Under the pieces are notes generated by a model. The model searched no databases. It had not been told where the DNA came from and saw nothing but the letters and a program-made list of their open reading frames with translations. This document shows positions 41,172 to 50,130 of a DNA stretch of 64,000 nucleotides, in pieces; the stretch's first letter is position 1, and every line of letters starts with the position of its first letter. A program made the position numbers and the translations under genes. Origin of the DNA: Schizochytrium sp. CCTCC M209059 (taxonomy: Eukaryota; Sar; Bigyra; Thraustochytrida; Thraustochytriidae); assembly GCA_000818945.1 (NCBI GenBank), contig KN805399.1, forward strand, positions 113,025-177,024, written 5' to 3'.

Positions 41172-42881
41172 TTAGAGTTGTACTTCAATTTCCTCCTCGC
41201 CGACATCCTCGAAAGAATCCGTCTCGAGAAAAGGAGCATCTTCATCTTCATCCTCGCGCCCAGCGTCACTAAATGATCGAGTACTGTGATTCTTGTCACT
41301 GCCGAAGAAACCTGCACTGCCTGCCCGCACCCACGGGTCATGATCTGCGTCAAAGTCCGACTTTCCTTCTTGACGCGCAGCCGCGCGCGTCGAGTGCAAA
41401 ATAGCTAGCTGACGGGGTCGGAAAATGTACACGAGTCCAGCAGTGACAAGGGTCTGGCAAAACATTGTGGTTGCAAACACGCAATCAGCCCGACTCCAGA
41501 TTGCAACAGTCGCGGAAAGAATTGCGCCAAAGAAGTTTTGCGCCACAAAGAGCAGAATACTGGCGATCACAACGCGCATGGACCGCTTGCGCGCCCAAGT
41601 CTGCGCAATGATGTCGGCTCGCTGCCGGCTTGTTTTGGACACCAGAGCTTCTTGATTCATGCACAATATAACAGAACTTACCAAGGCGTACGAGAGAATT
41701 CCTGTCTCCACGACGAGAATAAAGACCCATACGAAGCCGTAATACTGATTGGTGAAATTGGGAGTTGTGCGGTATGCAAGAGCCATGAGCGTTGCGAGGA
41801 CATAAAAGACATTAAGAAACCACATGGCGCCCGCCAGAGACTCGCTTGCATGCAATTTTGGTGACAGAATCATCCAGCCATTGCCAGCAAGCACCAAAAT
41901 GCAGACGGTCGCCATCCGAACAGCTTCATCCAATAAAAGACTGAGCAGCCGTAACAAGCTCACACTGTCGATGCGTTCGATACCATCCGAGGCAAAGGTA
42001 GCCAATTCTATCAAACTCATCAAGAGCGCTACCAGCTCGGCGCAAACGATCCCAGCGACCATGAGAAATGGCAAAAGCGCAGGTCTGACAGCCTCGCTAG
42101 TCCCGCCTGCTCGTCGTTTTCGCTGCCAGTAGACAAAGTCCGTGGTGAGTACCGCAACAAAGCCCAGGAATACAATGGTAAACAGAATCGTCAAAGGCAA
42201 AAGCTGAACTTCATCCGCGGGAAACTCGGACGTAAGACCGGCCGCCCTTCCAAGGCTGACAACATGCAGGTCGACTTCAACGCGGCCCACTTGTTCACTC
42301 TCGACGAGGGAGTGGCCCAGGTGGTGGTGGTAGCGAAGGTAGGCAGCATGCGTGCGCGCAGAAACATATTTGCGGTATCGAGCAGCATCGTAGAGTTGAC
42401 GGTGGCCCGATGCTGCCGAGGGTTTTGAACCGGCTTGGAGCAGCTGTCGGCCGCGTCGTCGAAACCGCACGCAACGCGCGACGGCAATTCTCCACACGCT
42501 TGGTCGGTCTTTCGCTTCAAGTGATTGTTGTACGTGATTAATCACATTGCCGCCCTGAAGATGCTGCACAGCGCGCGCATAACCGAATGGACCCGTTCTC
42601 GTTGCTTGCTTGCATGTTGCACGACGATTCCTCTTCAGTGCTGGATATGACGTTTCTATGTCGTCAAAGAAGATTAAAATTGAGTCGTGCAGGACCTTGA
42701 TTGTGCCTTCGACAAGACCTCCGTCGAGGTCTTGGCCCGAAGTTGCATCCAGAGCATACTGCACAAGGACCTGGAAGTCCCCACGAACAAGCACATCACC
42801 TTGAAACCGCACAGCGCTAGCGCTCGCGGTGGCGAGCGCCGCAACGAGGGCTCGGACGAACCAGTGCAGAGCCATGCCCAT
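41172..42881 (-). CDS. GPR180/TMEM145-like seven-transmembrane protein
   Basis: A 569-aa protein from ATG 42881, the first in frame. A signal peptide (about 1-23) is followed by a lumenal/extracellular domain (about 24-225) with VINHV...RPSVWRIAVARC resembling the family's VINL...WWYIALSKC block, then seven hydrophobic segments at about 227-250, 268-292, 308-332, 350-370, 382-408, 435-460 and 464-487. The sequence LVLAGNGWMILSPKL after TM3 matches the LLAKGW-type motif of the rhodopsin-like IRP/GPR180 group (GpcrRhopsn4). The C-tail is acidic. Family members are Golgi/plasma-membrane proteins of unclear ligand. Part of the lumenal domain (about 138-180) is Arg-rich and poorly conserved, so a small unrecognised intron there is possible. 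Confidence 0.75.
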   Translation of the reverse strand: MGMALHWFVRALVAALATASASAVRFQGDVLVRGDFQVLVQYALDATSGQDLDGGLVEGTIKVLHDSILIFFDDIETSYPALKRNRRATCKQATRTGPFGYARAVQHLQGGNVINHVQQSLEAKDRPSVWRIAVARCVRFRRRGRQLLQAGSKPSAASGHRQLYDAARYRKYVSARTHAAYLRYHHHLGHSLVESEQVGRVEVDLHVVSLGRAAGLTSEFPADEVQLLPLTILFTIVFLGFVAVLTTDFVYWQRKRRAGGTSEAVRPALLPFLMVAGIVCAELVALLMSLIELATFASDGIERIDSVSLLRLLSLLLDEAVRMATVCILVLAGNGWMILSPKLHASESLAGAMWFLNVFYVLATLMALAYRTTPNFTNQYYGFVWVFILVVETGILSYALVSSVILCMNQEALVSKTSRQRADIIAQTWARKRSMRVVIASILLFVAQNFFGAILSATVAIWSRADCVFATTMFCQTLVTAGLVYIFRPRQLAILHSTRAAARQEGKSDFDADHDPWVRAGSAGFFGSDKNHSTRSFSDAGREDEDEDAPFLETDSFEDVGEEEIEVQL

Positions 42882-43302
42882 CAAGGTCCTCGCTCGACCT
42901 TGGTTCGTGGTCACTTTTGGCTCGCGGGCTTCGCCCCCCGCCTCAGCAGCAGGCGGCGAATCGTCTTGGCAGCGTGACAGGGACGCAGGCTCGCTTCTAC
43001 GCTCACCCGCGCGCTCGAGGGCTTGGACGCCGGCGAGCGATTAGGCCCCAAGGTGCTCGCGTACAGGCCAGCCTTGTGAGTTTGATGATCTCTTCAACAC
43101 GTCGAGCGACCAAAGTAAAGTCTATGAACTTGCCACAACAAACATGTGATAGTAAATGGCCCGGCCGGACAGCTGTGGCAAGTGAGTTGGACGAATATAC
43201 TTTTCCTTTCACACGGTTTAGACAATCTATATAGTACTACTATGTCTGATTCATGGTCCTTGATGGAGGGAGGAGAGAATAAAGCTTGGGCTGGGCCTAG
43301 GC
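42882..43302. other. Spacer between the seven-TM gene and small Cys-rich gene 1
   Basis: 5' region of the seven-TM gene and 3' region of the small gene. No gene seen. Confidence 0.6.
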
Positions 43303-43863
43303 CTAGTTCAGGATGACCTTGCGGCCCTCAGGACTCTTCCAGACCTCGCGCTGGTCTACCGGGCAACAAATCACGCACGGACAACCAATGAGGCACACTA
43401 CAACGCTGAGAATGCCACAGTAGTGCTCGTTATCGTAAACACCTCCTTGCTGACGCTCGGGTGGGACGCCACGCATTGTCAAACGAGGATCAGCCATGGT
43501 TTGGACTTGCGGTGCCTGCTGTGGCTGGGCTGGAGGACTGTATGACAAATTGTCTTGAGGAACTGGCTGGGCGTACACGGCCTTGGGCATTTGCTGCTGC
43601 GGCTGCTGCAGAGACATGCTTGCTTTTGTTATCGATGTGTTCACTTTTTCGCTCTTGACTTTGTGCGCGCTTTGGTCGCTCTTTTTAGTTCTTTCGGCTG
43701 CTTTTGCTTTTTGTTGCTCTGGCTGTTTCTGTTGCAGGTTTGCTTTGGTTGCAGTGCGACCTGTTTGGCCCGGCCTCGTGAATCCAGCGTTGAAGATGCG
43801 TCCCTGTCCCGATGCGATCGGACACTCACGAGGTTCAGCGAGCGCCAGCTCTTTCTTTACCAT
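43303..43863 (-). CDS. Small Cys-rich membrane protein 1 (tandem paralogue)
   Basis: A 186-aa protein if started at ATG 43863; the MSLQQPQQQ start at about 43619 would give a product closer in size to its neighbour. The C-terminal ~65 residues form a conserved module shared with the next gene: DPRLTMRGVPPERQ, then a short hydrophobic, Cys-rich segment (SVVVCLIGCPCVICCPVDQ), then REVWKSPEGRKVILN to the end. The N-terminal part is low complexity (Gln/Lys/Pro). One membrane-embedded hairpin or single-pass segment with possible Cys lipidation is likely. Function unknown. Confidence 0.75.
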   Translation of the reverse strand: MVKKELALAEPRECPIASGQGRIFNAGFTRPGQTGRTATKANLQQKQPEQQKAKAAERTKKSDQSAHKVKSEKVNTSITKASMSLQQPQQQMPKAVYAQPVPQDNLSYSPPAQPQQAPQVQTMADPRLTMRGVPPERQQGGVYDNEHYCGILSVVVCLIGCPCVICCPVDQREVWKSPEGRKVILN

Positions 43864-44423
43864 TTGGGGGGTATAGAAGAACTCTAACAAGTTACACCCA
43901 ATTTTATGTCATATTGCACACATGACCAGGTGCGAATCCGTATTCCTCTGATACACCCCACAGAGCAAAAGTCAATCAGCAACCGAATTGGTGCTCCCGT
44001 TCAGTGTTGGGGACTTCGAAACAGCCAGATAAAGACACGCGTACGCGAAAGCTGCCAACAGCGGGCCAGCCAGGTCTTTTGCTGCATGCGCGTGGTTTCG
44101 GTGACGCTTCATGATTTGTTCGAAACCTCATTTCAACAAGCCAGCCAAGTGACAACGGCCTGACAACGGCCTTTACTAAATAAGAGGCGAGCACCGATGA
44201 CACGCACAAAAAAAGAATAGTATACAACCTCCCGCAAACAAAAGCAAGCTTCGAAGATGGGAAAGGAAAGAACAGAATGATCTTGTATCTATTTTACATA
44301 GGATGATCTTGCATCTATTTTACATAGGAACTTCGCATGGCAAGGTCTTTCCTGCTCTCTATTACTTTCCTTTCAAAGTCTAAGGCCAAACATGATTGAC
44401 TAAAATTGCAAGCTGATGTTTTT
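43864..44423. other. Spacer between the two small Cys-rich genes
   Basis: Moderate GC. Contains a short tandem duplication near 44277-44327 (GATGATCTTG...CTATTTTACATAGGA, twice). No gene seen. Confidence 0.6.
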
Positions 44424-44786
44424 TTACATTGTGGTTGACAGGATGATTTTACGGCCGTCGGGGCCTTTCCAGACCTCGCGCTCGTCGATGGGGACGCAAA
44501 CAACACACCAAATACCAAGAAAGCAGACGACGAGACTCACTGGCCCCAAATAACGCTCTTCCTCGTAGTAGCCCTTTTCTTGGAGATCAGCGGGGACGCC
44601 GCGCATTGTTAGACGTGGGTCGCCTCCGAATCGCTGAGGCGCTGCTACGGGCGTTGGAGCTGCGTTTACGTACGCAGGTGCTGAGGGTGCGCGATGCTGT
44701 GCTTGCGAGGGTTCTACTGGTGTTGCCATGACAACGGGTTCCTCCGGCTGGTCGACCATGCGCATTTTCTCCATCTCCGTCGACAT
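44424..44786 (-). CDS. Small Cys-rich membrane protein 2 (tandem paralogue)
   Basis: A 120-aa protein from ATG 44786. Same C-terminal module as its neighbour: DPRLTMRGVPADLQ, YYEEERYLGPVSLVV, CFLGIWCVVCVPID, REVWKGPDGRKIIL. The N-terminal half is Pro/Ala-rich. The strong conservation of the flanking hydrophilic blocks between otherwise divergent paralogues suggests the module is the functional part. It is divergent from SDA1, with 590 bp between start codons. Confidence 0.82.
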   Translation of the reverse strand: MSTEMEKMRMVDQPEEPVVMATPVEPSQAQHRAPSAPAYVNAAPTPVAAPQRFGGDPRLTMRGVPADLQEKGYYEEERYLGPVSLVVCFLGIWCVVCVPIDEREVWKGPDGRKIILSTTM

Positions 44787-45376
44787 TTCTTTCTACTGGA
44801 CCTCTTTTCGGTTAAGCGAAAATCTCTTTTGAGCTTGCGTTTGCGCGTTCGGGATTTGCTCGATCACCTCGCTCGATCATTGAGTGTCTCGACTCTGGTT
44901 CGGCACGTATGCATCCCCTCAAATTTCCGCGCTGGTCGCCGTCGGCTCTGCCTGTGATCTTCACACTTTCATTTGTTACGAGAAGCATGAGTCCAGCGAG
45001 AGTATGACAAACAGAATGCTAGCAATTCGGCTGGTGGCCGGCTCTCGGAACGCGTGCAGAGATTGACCCGTCTCCGCTCGTAACTACACGTCTGTCTAGC
45101 AAGCATGGTTACCATTCACTGAAAAGTTGTCGGGAAACCAAGCAAACCTTTTCAATTACAAGTTGGGAAAAAGCTTTCATTTTTTTGTTCCATTCCATCG
45201 TTCTTTTACGAATCGTTCTTTTGTCGAGGTTCTGCCGATTTCACCGGTTTCGCCGGGACCAAATCGCTGGTGGCGGCGAGCGAGCGCGCAGAACCGGAGT
45301 AGGTCGAGGGCGGGTCTCTCTCGCTCTCTGTTTCTGCGCGAGCGAGATCCGCGCGCCGCGGCGAGGCACGAGCAAG
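44787..45376. promoter_or_regulatory. Divergent promoter region, small Cys-rich gene 2 / SDA1
   Basis: 590 bp between head-to-head start codons. The half nearest SDA1 is T-rich then GC-rich. No clear TATA box. Confidence 0.5.
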
Positions 45377-47902
45377 ATGCTCAGTCTCGCGCTTCTCCAG
45401 AACAAGATCAAGCGTGCGCCGGAGGCGTACGAAGCGGAGTTCAAGCAGCAGCTGCGCACCTTCAATGCGCAGCTCAGCATCTTCGAGCTATCGCCGCCCA
45501 AGGACTCCAAGGAGTTTGGGCGGCTTGTGACCTTTTTGAGCCAGGTGGCTAACCTGTACCCCAAGGAGAGCGGCAACTTTGCGGACTCCGTCAAGGGTCT
45601 CCTCGAGAAGTCGTACGACACCATGGACCCGGACTTGCGCAAAACCCTCTTTCAGGCTCTGGTGCTTCTGCGTAACCGCGGTCAGCTGGACCCGGTGACT
45701 CTCATCTCGCTATGCTTTTCTCTCTTTCGCTGCCAAGACAAGACGCTGCGCGAGCTCTTGTACACGCACATTGTCGCCGATGTGCGCAACGTCAACAAGA
45801 AGGCCTCCAACCACAAGTTGAACCGGGCCATTCAAAATGTCGTCTACAGCATGCTTGAGGACCCGAGCTCGACCGCCGCCAAGCGCTCGCTCCAGGTCAT
45901 GGTGGACCTGTACAAACGCCGTGTTTGGACAGACGGCCGCACCGTCAACGTCATCGCCGAGGCCTGTCTGTCAAACCAGCCCAAGAACGTCGCCATTGGT
46001 CTCCAGTTCTTTCTGGGAATTGATGAGAAAATCGATGCTCTTCAGGACGACGAGGAGGACGACGTCATCGAGGACGCGCTGCAGGCTTCTACAGGTAAGA
46101 CCCGGGACAAGCTTGAGCGTGGCGCCCAAAAGACGTCTCGCATGTACTCGAAGAAGACGCGCGCGCGTCTGCGGAAAAAGGAAAAGGATGAAAAGGCGCT
46201 CAAGAAGGCCCGCATGGCCAAGCTCGCTGCACGCGAGGCCGGCAACGCGGGCACATCGTCGGAGCGCCGTCGGATTGTCGCTCCGCGCTTTCCGGCTATT
46301 GATTTGATCAGTGATCCGCAGGGCTTTTCCGAGAAACTTTTCAAAAAGCTCCGCGGCTCGCGCGATCACTTCGAGGTGCGTCTGCTCATGATGAATCTTA
46401 TCAGTCGCATTGTGGGTCACCACAAGCTCATCATGCTCCCTTTTTACAGCTTCGTGCAGCGCTATCTGCAGCCGCACCAGCGCCATGTTACCAACATCCT
46501 GGCGTACTTAATTCAGGCCTCGCACGAACTCGTCCCGAACGAGGAGCTTGAGCCGGTTGCGAAGCACATTGCCAACAACTTTATCAACGACCGCTCTGGA
46601 CCAGAGCAAATGGCCGTGGGTCTCAACACGATCCGCGAGCTCGTCATCAAGGTTCCCCTCCTCACCACGGGCGAGGGCATGGACGACTTTTTCCAGGATC
46701 TCGTTGACTACAAGGCCTACCGACGCGACAAGAGTGTGATCATCGCGGCGCGTAGCCTGCTGAACTGCCTGCGCGATATCAATCCGTCTATTCTGCAACG
46801 CAAGGAGAGGGGCAAGTTTCGCAACGAAGTTGATAAAGTTCTTGAATATGGCGAGTTCAAGGTGGCCGAGGGTGTCGAAGGCGCCGAGCTTTTGCAAATG
46901 CTAGAAGAGGAGGCCGCGGCTCGCGGCCTCTCGCTCGACGATGACGACGAGGAGGATGACGATGAGGAAATGGATGACGACGAAGACGAGGAGGGTGAGG
47001 AAAATGAGGAGGAAGAAGAAGGTGATGAAGACGACGACGAAGAAGAAAAGGAAGAAGCAGCGGAGAAGTCAAGCGCCAAAAAGCGGAAACGTACCAAGAG
47101 CAGCGCCGCCGAGGAAGACGTAGACGGCTCCGAAGATGAGGAGGAGGAACAAGAAGATGGTGAAGAAGACGACGACGAAGAAGAAGATGAAGAGGAGGAG
47201 GAGGAGGAGGAGGAGGAGCAAGATGCCGCGCCGCGTAGCGATGAAACGCTGCTTGAAAAGCTCCGCAGGCACAAGATCGACCAGAAGGGCCGCATCGACG
47301 CGCAGCGTATTCTTACAGAACAAGATTTCGCCCGCATTCGCAAGCTCAAAGCCAAGCTCGAAAAAGAAAAACGTGATCCGCGAGCGCGCAGAAAGATCGA
47401 GCGCAAGCGCGAAACTGCTTACAAACGCAACGTGCTCCTCAAACAGCTCAAGGCGCAAGGCTTTGAGGTGGAGGGTCTGGAAAACATTGGCGACGGCGAA
47501 ATTGAAAGCGATGACGATCCTTTCGCAAGCGACCAGTCGTCCTCGGAAGACGAGGACGAGGACGAAGTTGTACCTGGCAACGACGGATCTTTCGATCCGA
47601 GCAACCTCGAGGGCGTTGTGCGCAAGCGCCGTCGCGAGCTCGCTGAACGTCTCGCTTCCGTCTACGATGGTCGCGCGGGCGCTCACGAGCTAGCGAGCAA
47701 GCGCGGTGGCGGTACCAACAACACCGAAAAGAACAAGAACAAGAACTTTCTCATGGTGCAAAAGTCTCGCAAGGTCCAGCGCAAAACTGTCGCGTCCTTT
47801 CGCGAGCAGCAGTTGCAGCTTAAAAAGCACATCAAGACACTTGAGCGCAACAAGAAAACGGTACAAAAGGTTCGCCGCAGGTCCAAGAAAGCGCGCAACT
47901 AA
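45377..47902 (+). CDS. SDA1: SDA1 ribosome-biogenesis protein
   Basis: An 841-aa single-exon gene; ATG 45377 (AAGATGCTC) begins the conserved SDA1 start (LLQNKIKRAPEAYEAEF). The N-terminal two thirds are the helical-repeat SDA1/NUC130-type region (for example LYPKESGNFADSVKGLL and FRCQDKTLRELLYTHIV). Two long Glu/Asp tracts (about 520-620), separated by a basic KKRKRTK nuclear signal, precede the basic C-terminal region. Sda1 is a nucleolar factor for 60S pre-ribosome maturation and export. The protein is longer than the human one (about 690 aa), mostly from the acidic insertions. The convergent FHA gene ends 96 bp away. Confidence 0.95.
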   Translation: MLSLALLQNKIKRAPEAYEAEFKQQLRTFNAQLSIFELSPPKDSKEFGRLVTFLSQVANLYPKESGNFADSVKGLLEKSYDTMDPDLRKTLFQALVLLRNRGQLDPVTLISLCFSLFRCQDKTLRELLYTHIVADVRNVNKKASNHKLNRAIQNVVYSMLEDPSSTAAKRSLQVMVDLYKRRVWTDGRTVNVIAEACLSNQPKNVAIGLQFFLGIDEKIDALQDDEEDDVIEDALQASTGKTRDKLERGAQKTSRMYSKKTRARLRKKEKDEKALKKARMAKLAAREAGNAGTSSERRRIVAPRFPAIDLISDPQGFSEKLFKKLRGSRDHFEVRLLMMNLISRIVGHHKLIMLPFYSFVQRYLQPHQRHVTNILAYLIQASHELVPNEELEPVAKHIANNFINDRSGPEQMAVGLNTIRELVIKVPLLTTGEGMDDFFQDLVDYKAYRRDKSVIIAARSLLNCLRDINPSILQRKERGKFRNEVDKVLEYGEFKVAEGVEGAELLQMLEEEAAARGLSLDDDDEEDDDEEMDDDEDEEGEENEEEEEGDEDDDEEEKEEAAEKSSAKKRKRTKSSAAEEDVDGSEDEEEEQEDGEEDDDEEEDEEEEEEEEEEQDAAPRSDETLLEKLRRHKIDQKGRIDAQRILTEQDFARIRKLKAKLEKEKRDPRARRKIERKRETAYKRNVLLKQLKAQGFEVEGLENIGDGEIESDDDPFASDQSSSEDEDEDEVVPGNDGSFDPSNLEGVVRKRRRELAERLASVYDGRAGAHELASKRGGGTNNTEKNKNKNFLMVQKSRKVQRKTVASFREQQLQLKKHIKTLERNKKTVQKVRRRSKKARN

Positions 47903-47998
47903 TTGCACACTTCTGCGCGATGATGTCGACGATGATCATGATCGTGATGATTCTACACATAAGCTTGTTTGTTTCATTTCCCCACCTATTTTCTTCTC

Positions 47999-49726
47999 TC
48001 AATAGTTATTGGCCAGCGTGTCGCGGACTTGTACGCGAAAAGCAACGTCGCTTTTGTCGCACAGCTCTGGGTTGTTTGGGCACGCGCCGAAAACAATGAC
48101 GTCTTCGTTGCGGAGTTCAACACACTCCCCGGGCATCACAATCTTGCCGTTTACACTGGTTCCGTTTGTCGACCCAAGGTCTTCAATAAAGGCTCGAAGA
48201 CCATGCTGAGGACCTGGCGCATTCTTGCACGTTTCCTCCAATTTCGGAGATATTGTGTTGACTTGAGCTGCAGACGCAACCCTCTCGGGCCGCGTAATCT
48301 GATTCTCAGAAGGCATCTTCACGACATCATCTTCTCGCGAAACAAATATCGATGCATGCCTTTTCGACACGAGCTTCGGGTATGTTTCAGAGTCAACAGC
48401 CACCTGCACGCAACGCTTGTGTCTTCCGCAAGCATTTGCACCATCCTGCAACACAATGCTGCCCATGTCGATATGCAGCGGAACGAGCGTCATAACGAAG
48501 CGCAAGCGCTCCTTTTCAGAACGCAATTGTCGCAGGTTCTGGATAAAAGAAATTTCGCGGCCAAGATTTCGCGTTGTTCGCTCCAGCCTCGCAGCCTTCC
48601 GAGACGCTGTGAGATCCTCTCTGCGCTTCGCGAGGAGCTCATGGCCGTCGAGGTGCTCTTGGACTTCTTTCCATGTCTTGAAACGCCTTGGCGCCCCAAG
48701 GCGAGCGCACTTTTCGCATCGCCACAAGGCGAGATGTTTCTCTGAGGCCAACTTTTCACGCATTGCAGCCTTGATGGACTCTTCTTGTCTTCGTTGTTCC
48801 GCCAGGCGTTTGCGCTCTGCTCCTGAAAGCTCTCGTGACGTTGATGACGATTCCGCGAACTTGAGTTTGGCGGCATAGAGGATTGCTTCATGTACTGCGT
48901 TCAAGAACGCTCGCACGGCGCGCTGGATCGTTCGCGCCGCCGCATGAGCGTGTCGCACGTCAGAAGCGAGGCGGTCTTCTGCTCTCATTCCAGCACGCAG
49001 AGCGAACATGGCGCGAGACTTGCGCATGCGCCTCAATTTTGCGCGTCGTTTGTCTTGTGTTGCGGCGAAGATGCGACGTCTGAGTTGCTGTCGCCATTTG
49101 CGTTGCAAAAGAATTCGCGCCGCGGCAACACTGCGAGACTCGAACTGGCCCAGATTCTCATGTGCTAGCTCAAGTTCGCCTTGAAGGCGTCGGCGCGCAT
49201 CTCGCACGGTCTCGTTCATGAAGTGGGCGTCCAAGAAGACCTGCGCGCTGTCCACAAGACCACTTCGAATGTACCCTTCCCGCAAGGACAAATGTTTGCT
49301 CAACTTGTGACGAACGTCTACTTCGTGATAGGCTTTGTTTGCAAGGTACCTGGCCGCTTGCATGCGCTCAAGCTCTAAGAAAACGCTCATACGTTCTACA
49401 CGCGAAATGGTGTGGAGGTGGAGCTCAAGTTCCTTACGAGCATGTGAAAAGCTGCGTTTCGCTTCTGCAGCTTTTACTGTGTGCCATGCGCAAAGTGCTG
49501 CAAAGTTCCCCTCGCGCTCGAGTGGTGGAGGCCGCAGGGCCTCCAGAATATCGAAAGGTAAAGCACGCATCTTCCAAAGCTCCTCGAGTTGTGCACGGAC
49601 GTTTGCGCCTTGCCGTTTGGCGTTAAGAAAACGCACGAGCCCGCATACCTGCTGGCGCGATTCATTCAAGGCTGGAACAAGGTCGCTTCGTCTTCGCTCC
49701 AAGACATCGTGCGTCACCGCGTCCAT
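47999..49726 (-). CDS. FHA-domain protein with IQ-like and C2H2-like motifs
   Basis: A 575-aa protein from ATG 49726, the first in frame. The N-terminal 260 residues are helical and Arg-rich. An IQ-like motif (ARTIQRAVRAFL) lies at about 264-275. A zinc-finger-like CEKC-x17-HLDGH lies at about 337-362. The C-terminal FHA domain (about 420-560) shows the phosphothreonine-binding signatures SKRHASIF and DLGSTNGTSVNG, separated by an insertion of about 45 residues. FHA domains bind phospho-Thr in signalling and DNA-damage proteins. This combination of IQ, zinc-finger and FHA is not one I can assign to a named protein. Confidence 0.85.
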   Translation of the reverse strand: MDAVTHDVLERRRSDLVPALNESRQQVCGLVRFLNAKRQGANVRAQLEELWKMRALPFDILEALRPPPLEREGNFAALCAWHTVKAAEAKRSFSHARKELELHLHTISRVERMSVFLELERMQAARYLANKAYHEVDVRHKLSKHLSLREGYIRSGLVDSAQVFLDAHFMNETVRDARRRLQGELELAHENLGQFESRSVAAARILLQRKWRQQLRRRIFAATQDKRRAKLRRMRKSRAMFALRAGMRAEDRLASDVRHAHAAARTIQRAVRAFLNAVHEAILYAAKLKFAESSSTSRELSGAERKRLAEQRRQEESIKAAMREKLASEKHLALWRCEKCARLGAPRRFKTWKEVQEHLDGHELLAKRREDLTASRKAARLERTTRNLGREISFIQNLRQLRSEKERLRFVMTLVPLHIDMGSIVLQDGANACGRHKRCVQVAVDSETYPKLVSKRHASIFVSREDDVVKMPSENQITRPERVASAAQVNTISPKLEETCKNAPGPQHGLRAFIEDLGSTNGTSVNGKIVMPGECVELRNEDVIVFGACPNNPELCDKSDVAFRVQVRDTLANNY

Positions 49727-50130
49727 GAGGAGAGAGGGTACATGAGCGCGCGTATTTTGCGTTTTGCCCCTGCTGGCTTTGCTCTGCACTGGAGATAACG
49801 GCACTGTAAGACAAATGAATTATTCTTGGCTCATTTTCGCTGGCCACGAATGGCGCATTGCTTTTCCTCACAAAACGAGTAAGATTCCGCAGCACATACG
49901 AAGTAGGCCTCGTTGATCTCTGTCGTCTTGCCCGTCCTCCTACAGACAGGCTTGGTCCTCCTCCTGTTCTCCTGTTCTGGAGGTTATTCGTTAGCGGAAG
50001 TGGCTGCCAGCGGTAAAGTTTCCTTCATCCCAACCACCGTCACCTTTTTATTTTTTCGGGGCAGAACCTAAAGGAGGGTTGCTCGCGACATCTGCCAGCG
50101 GGGGCGCTGGCGGCACGTGCGCTCGGGACG
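49727..50130. promoter_or_regulatory. Divergent promoter region, FHA gene / CENP-N-like gene
   Basis: 404 bp between head-to-head start codons. I looked here for an exon encoding the missing N-terminal domain of the CENP-N-like protein and found none with a plausible donor site. Confidence 0.5.
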
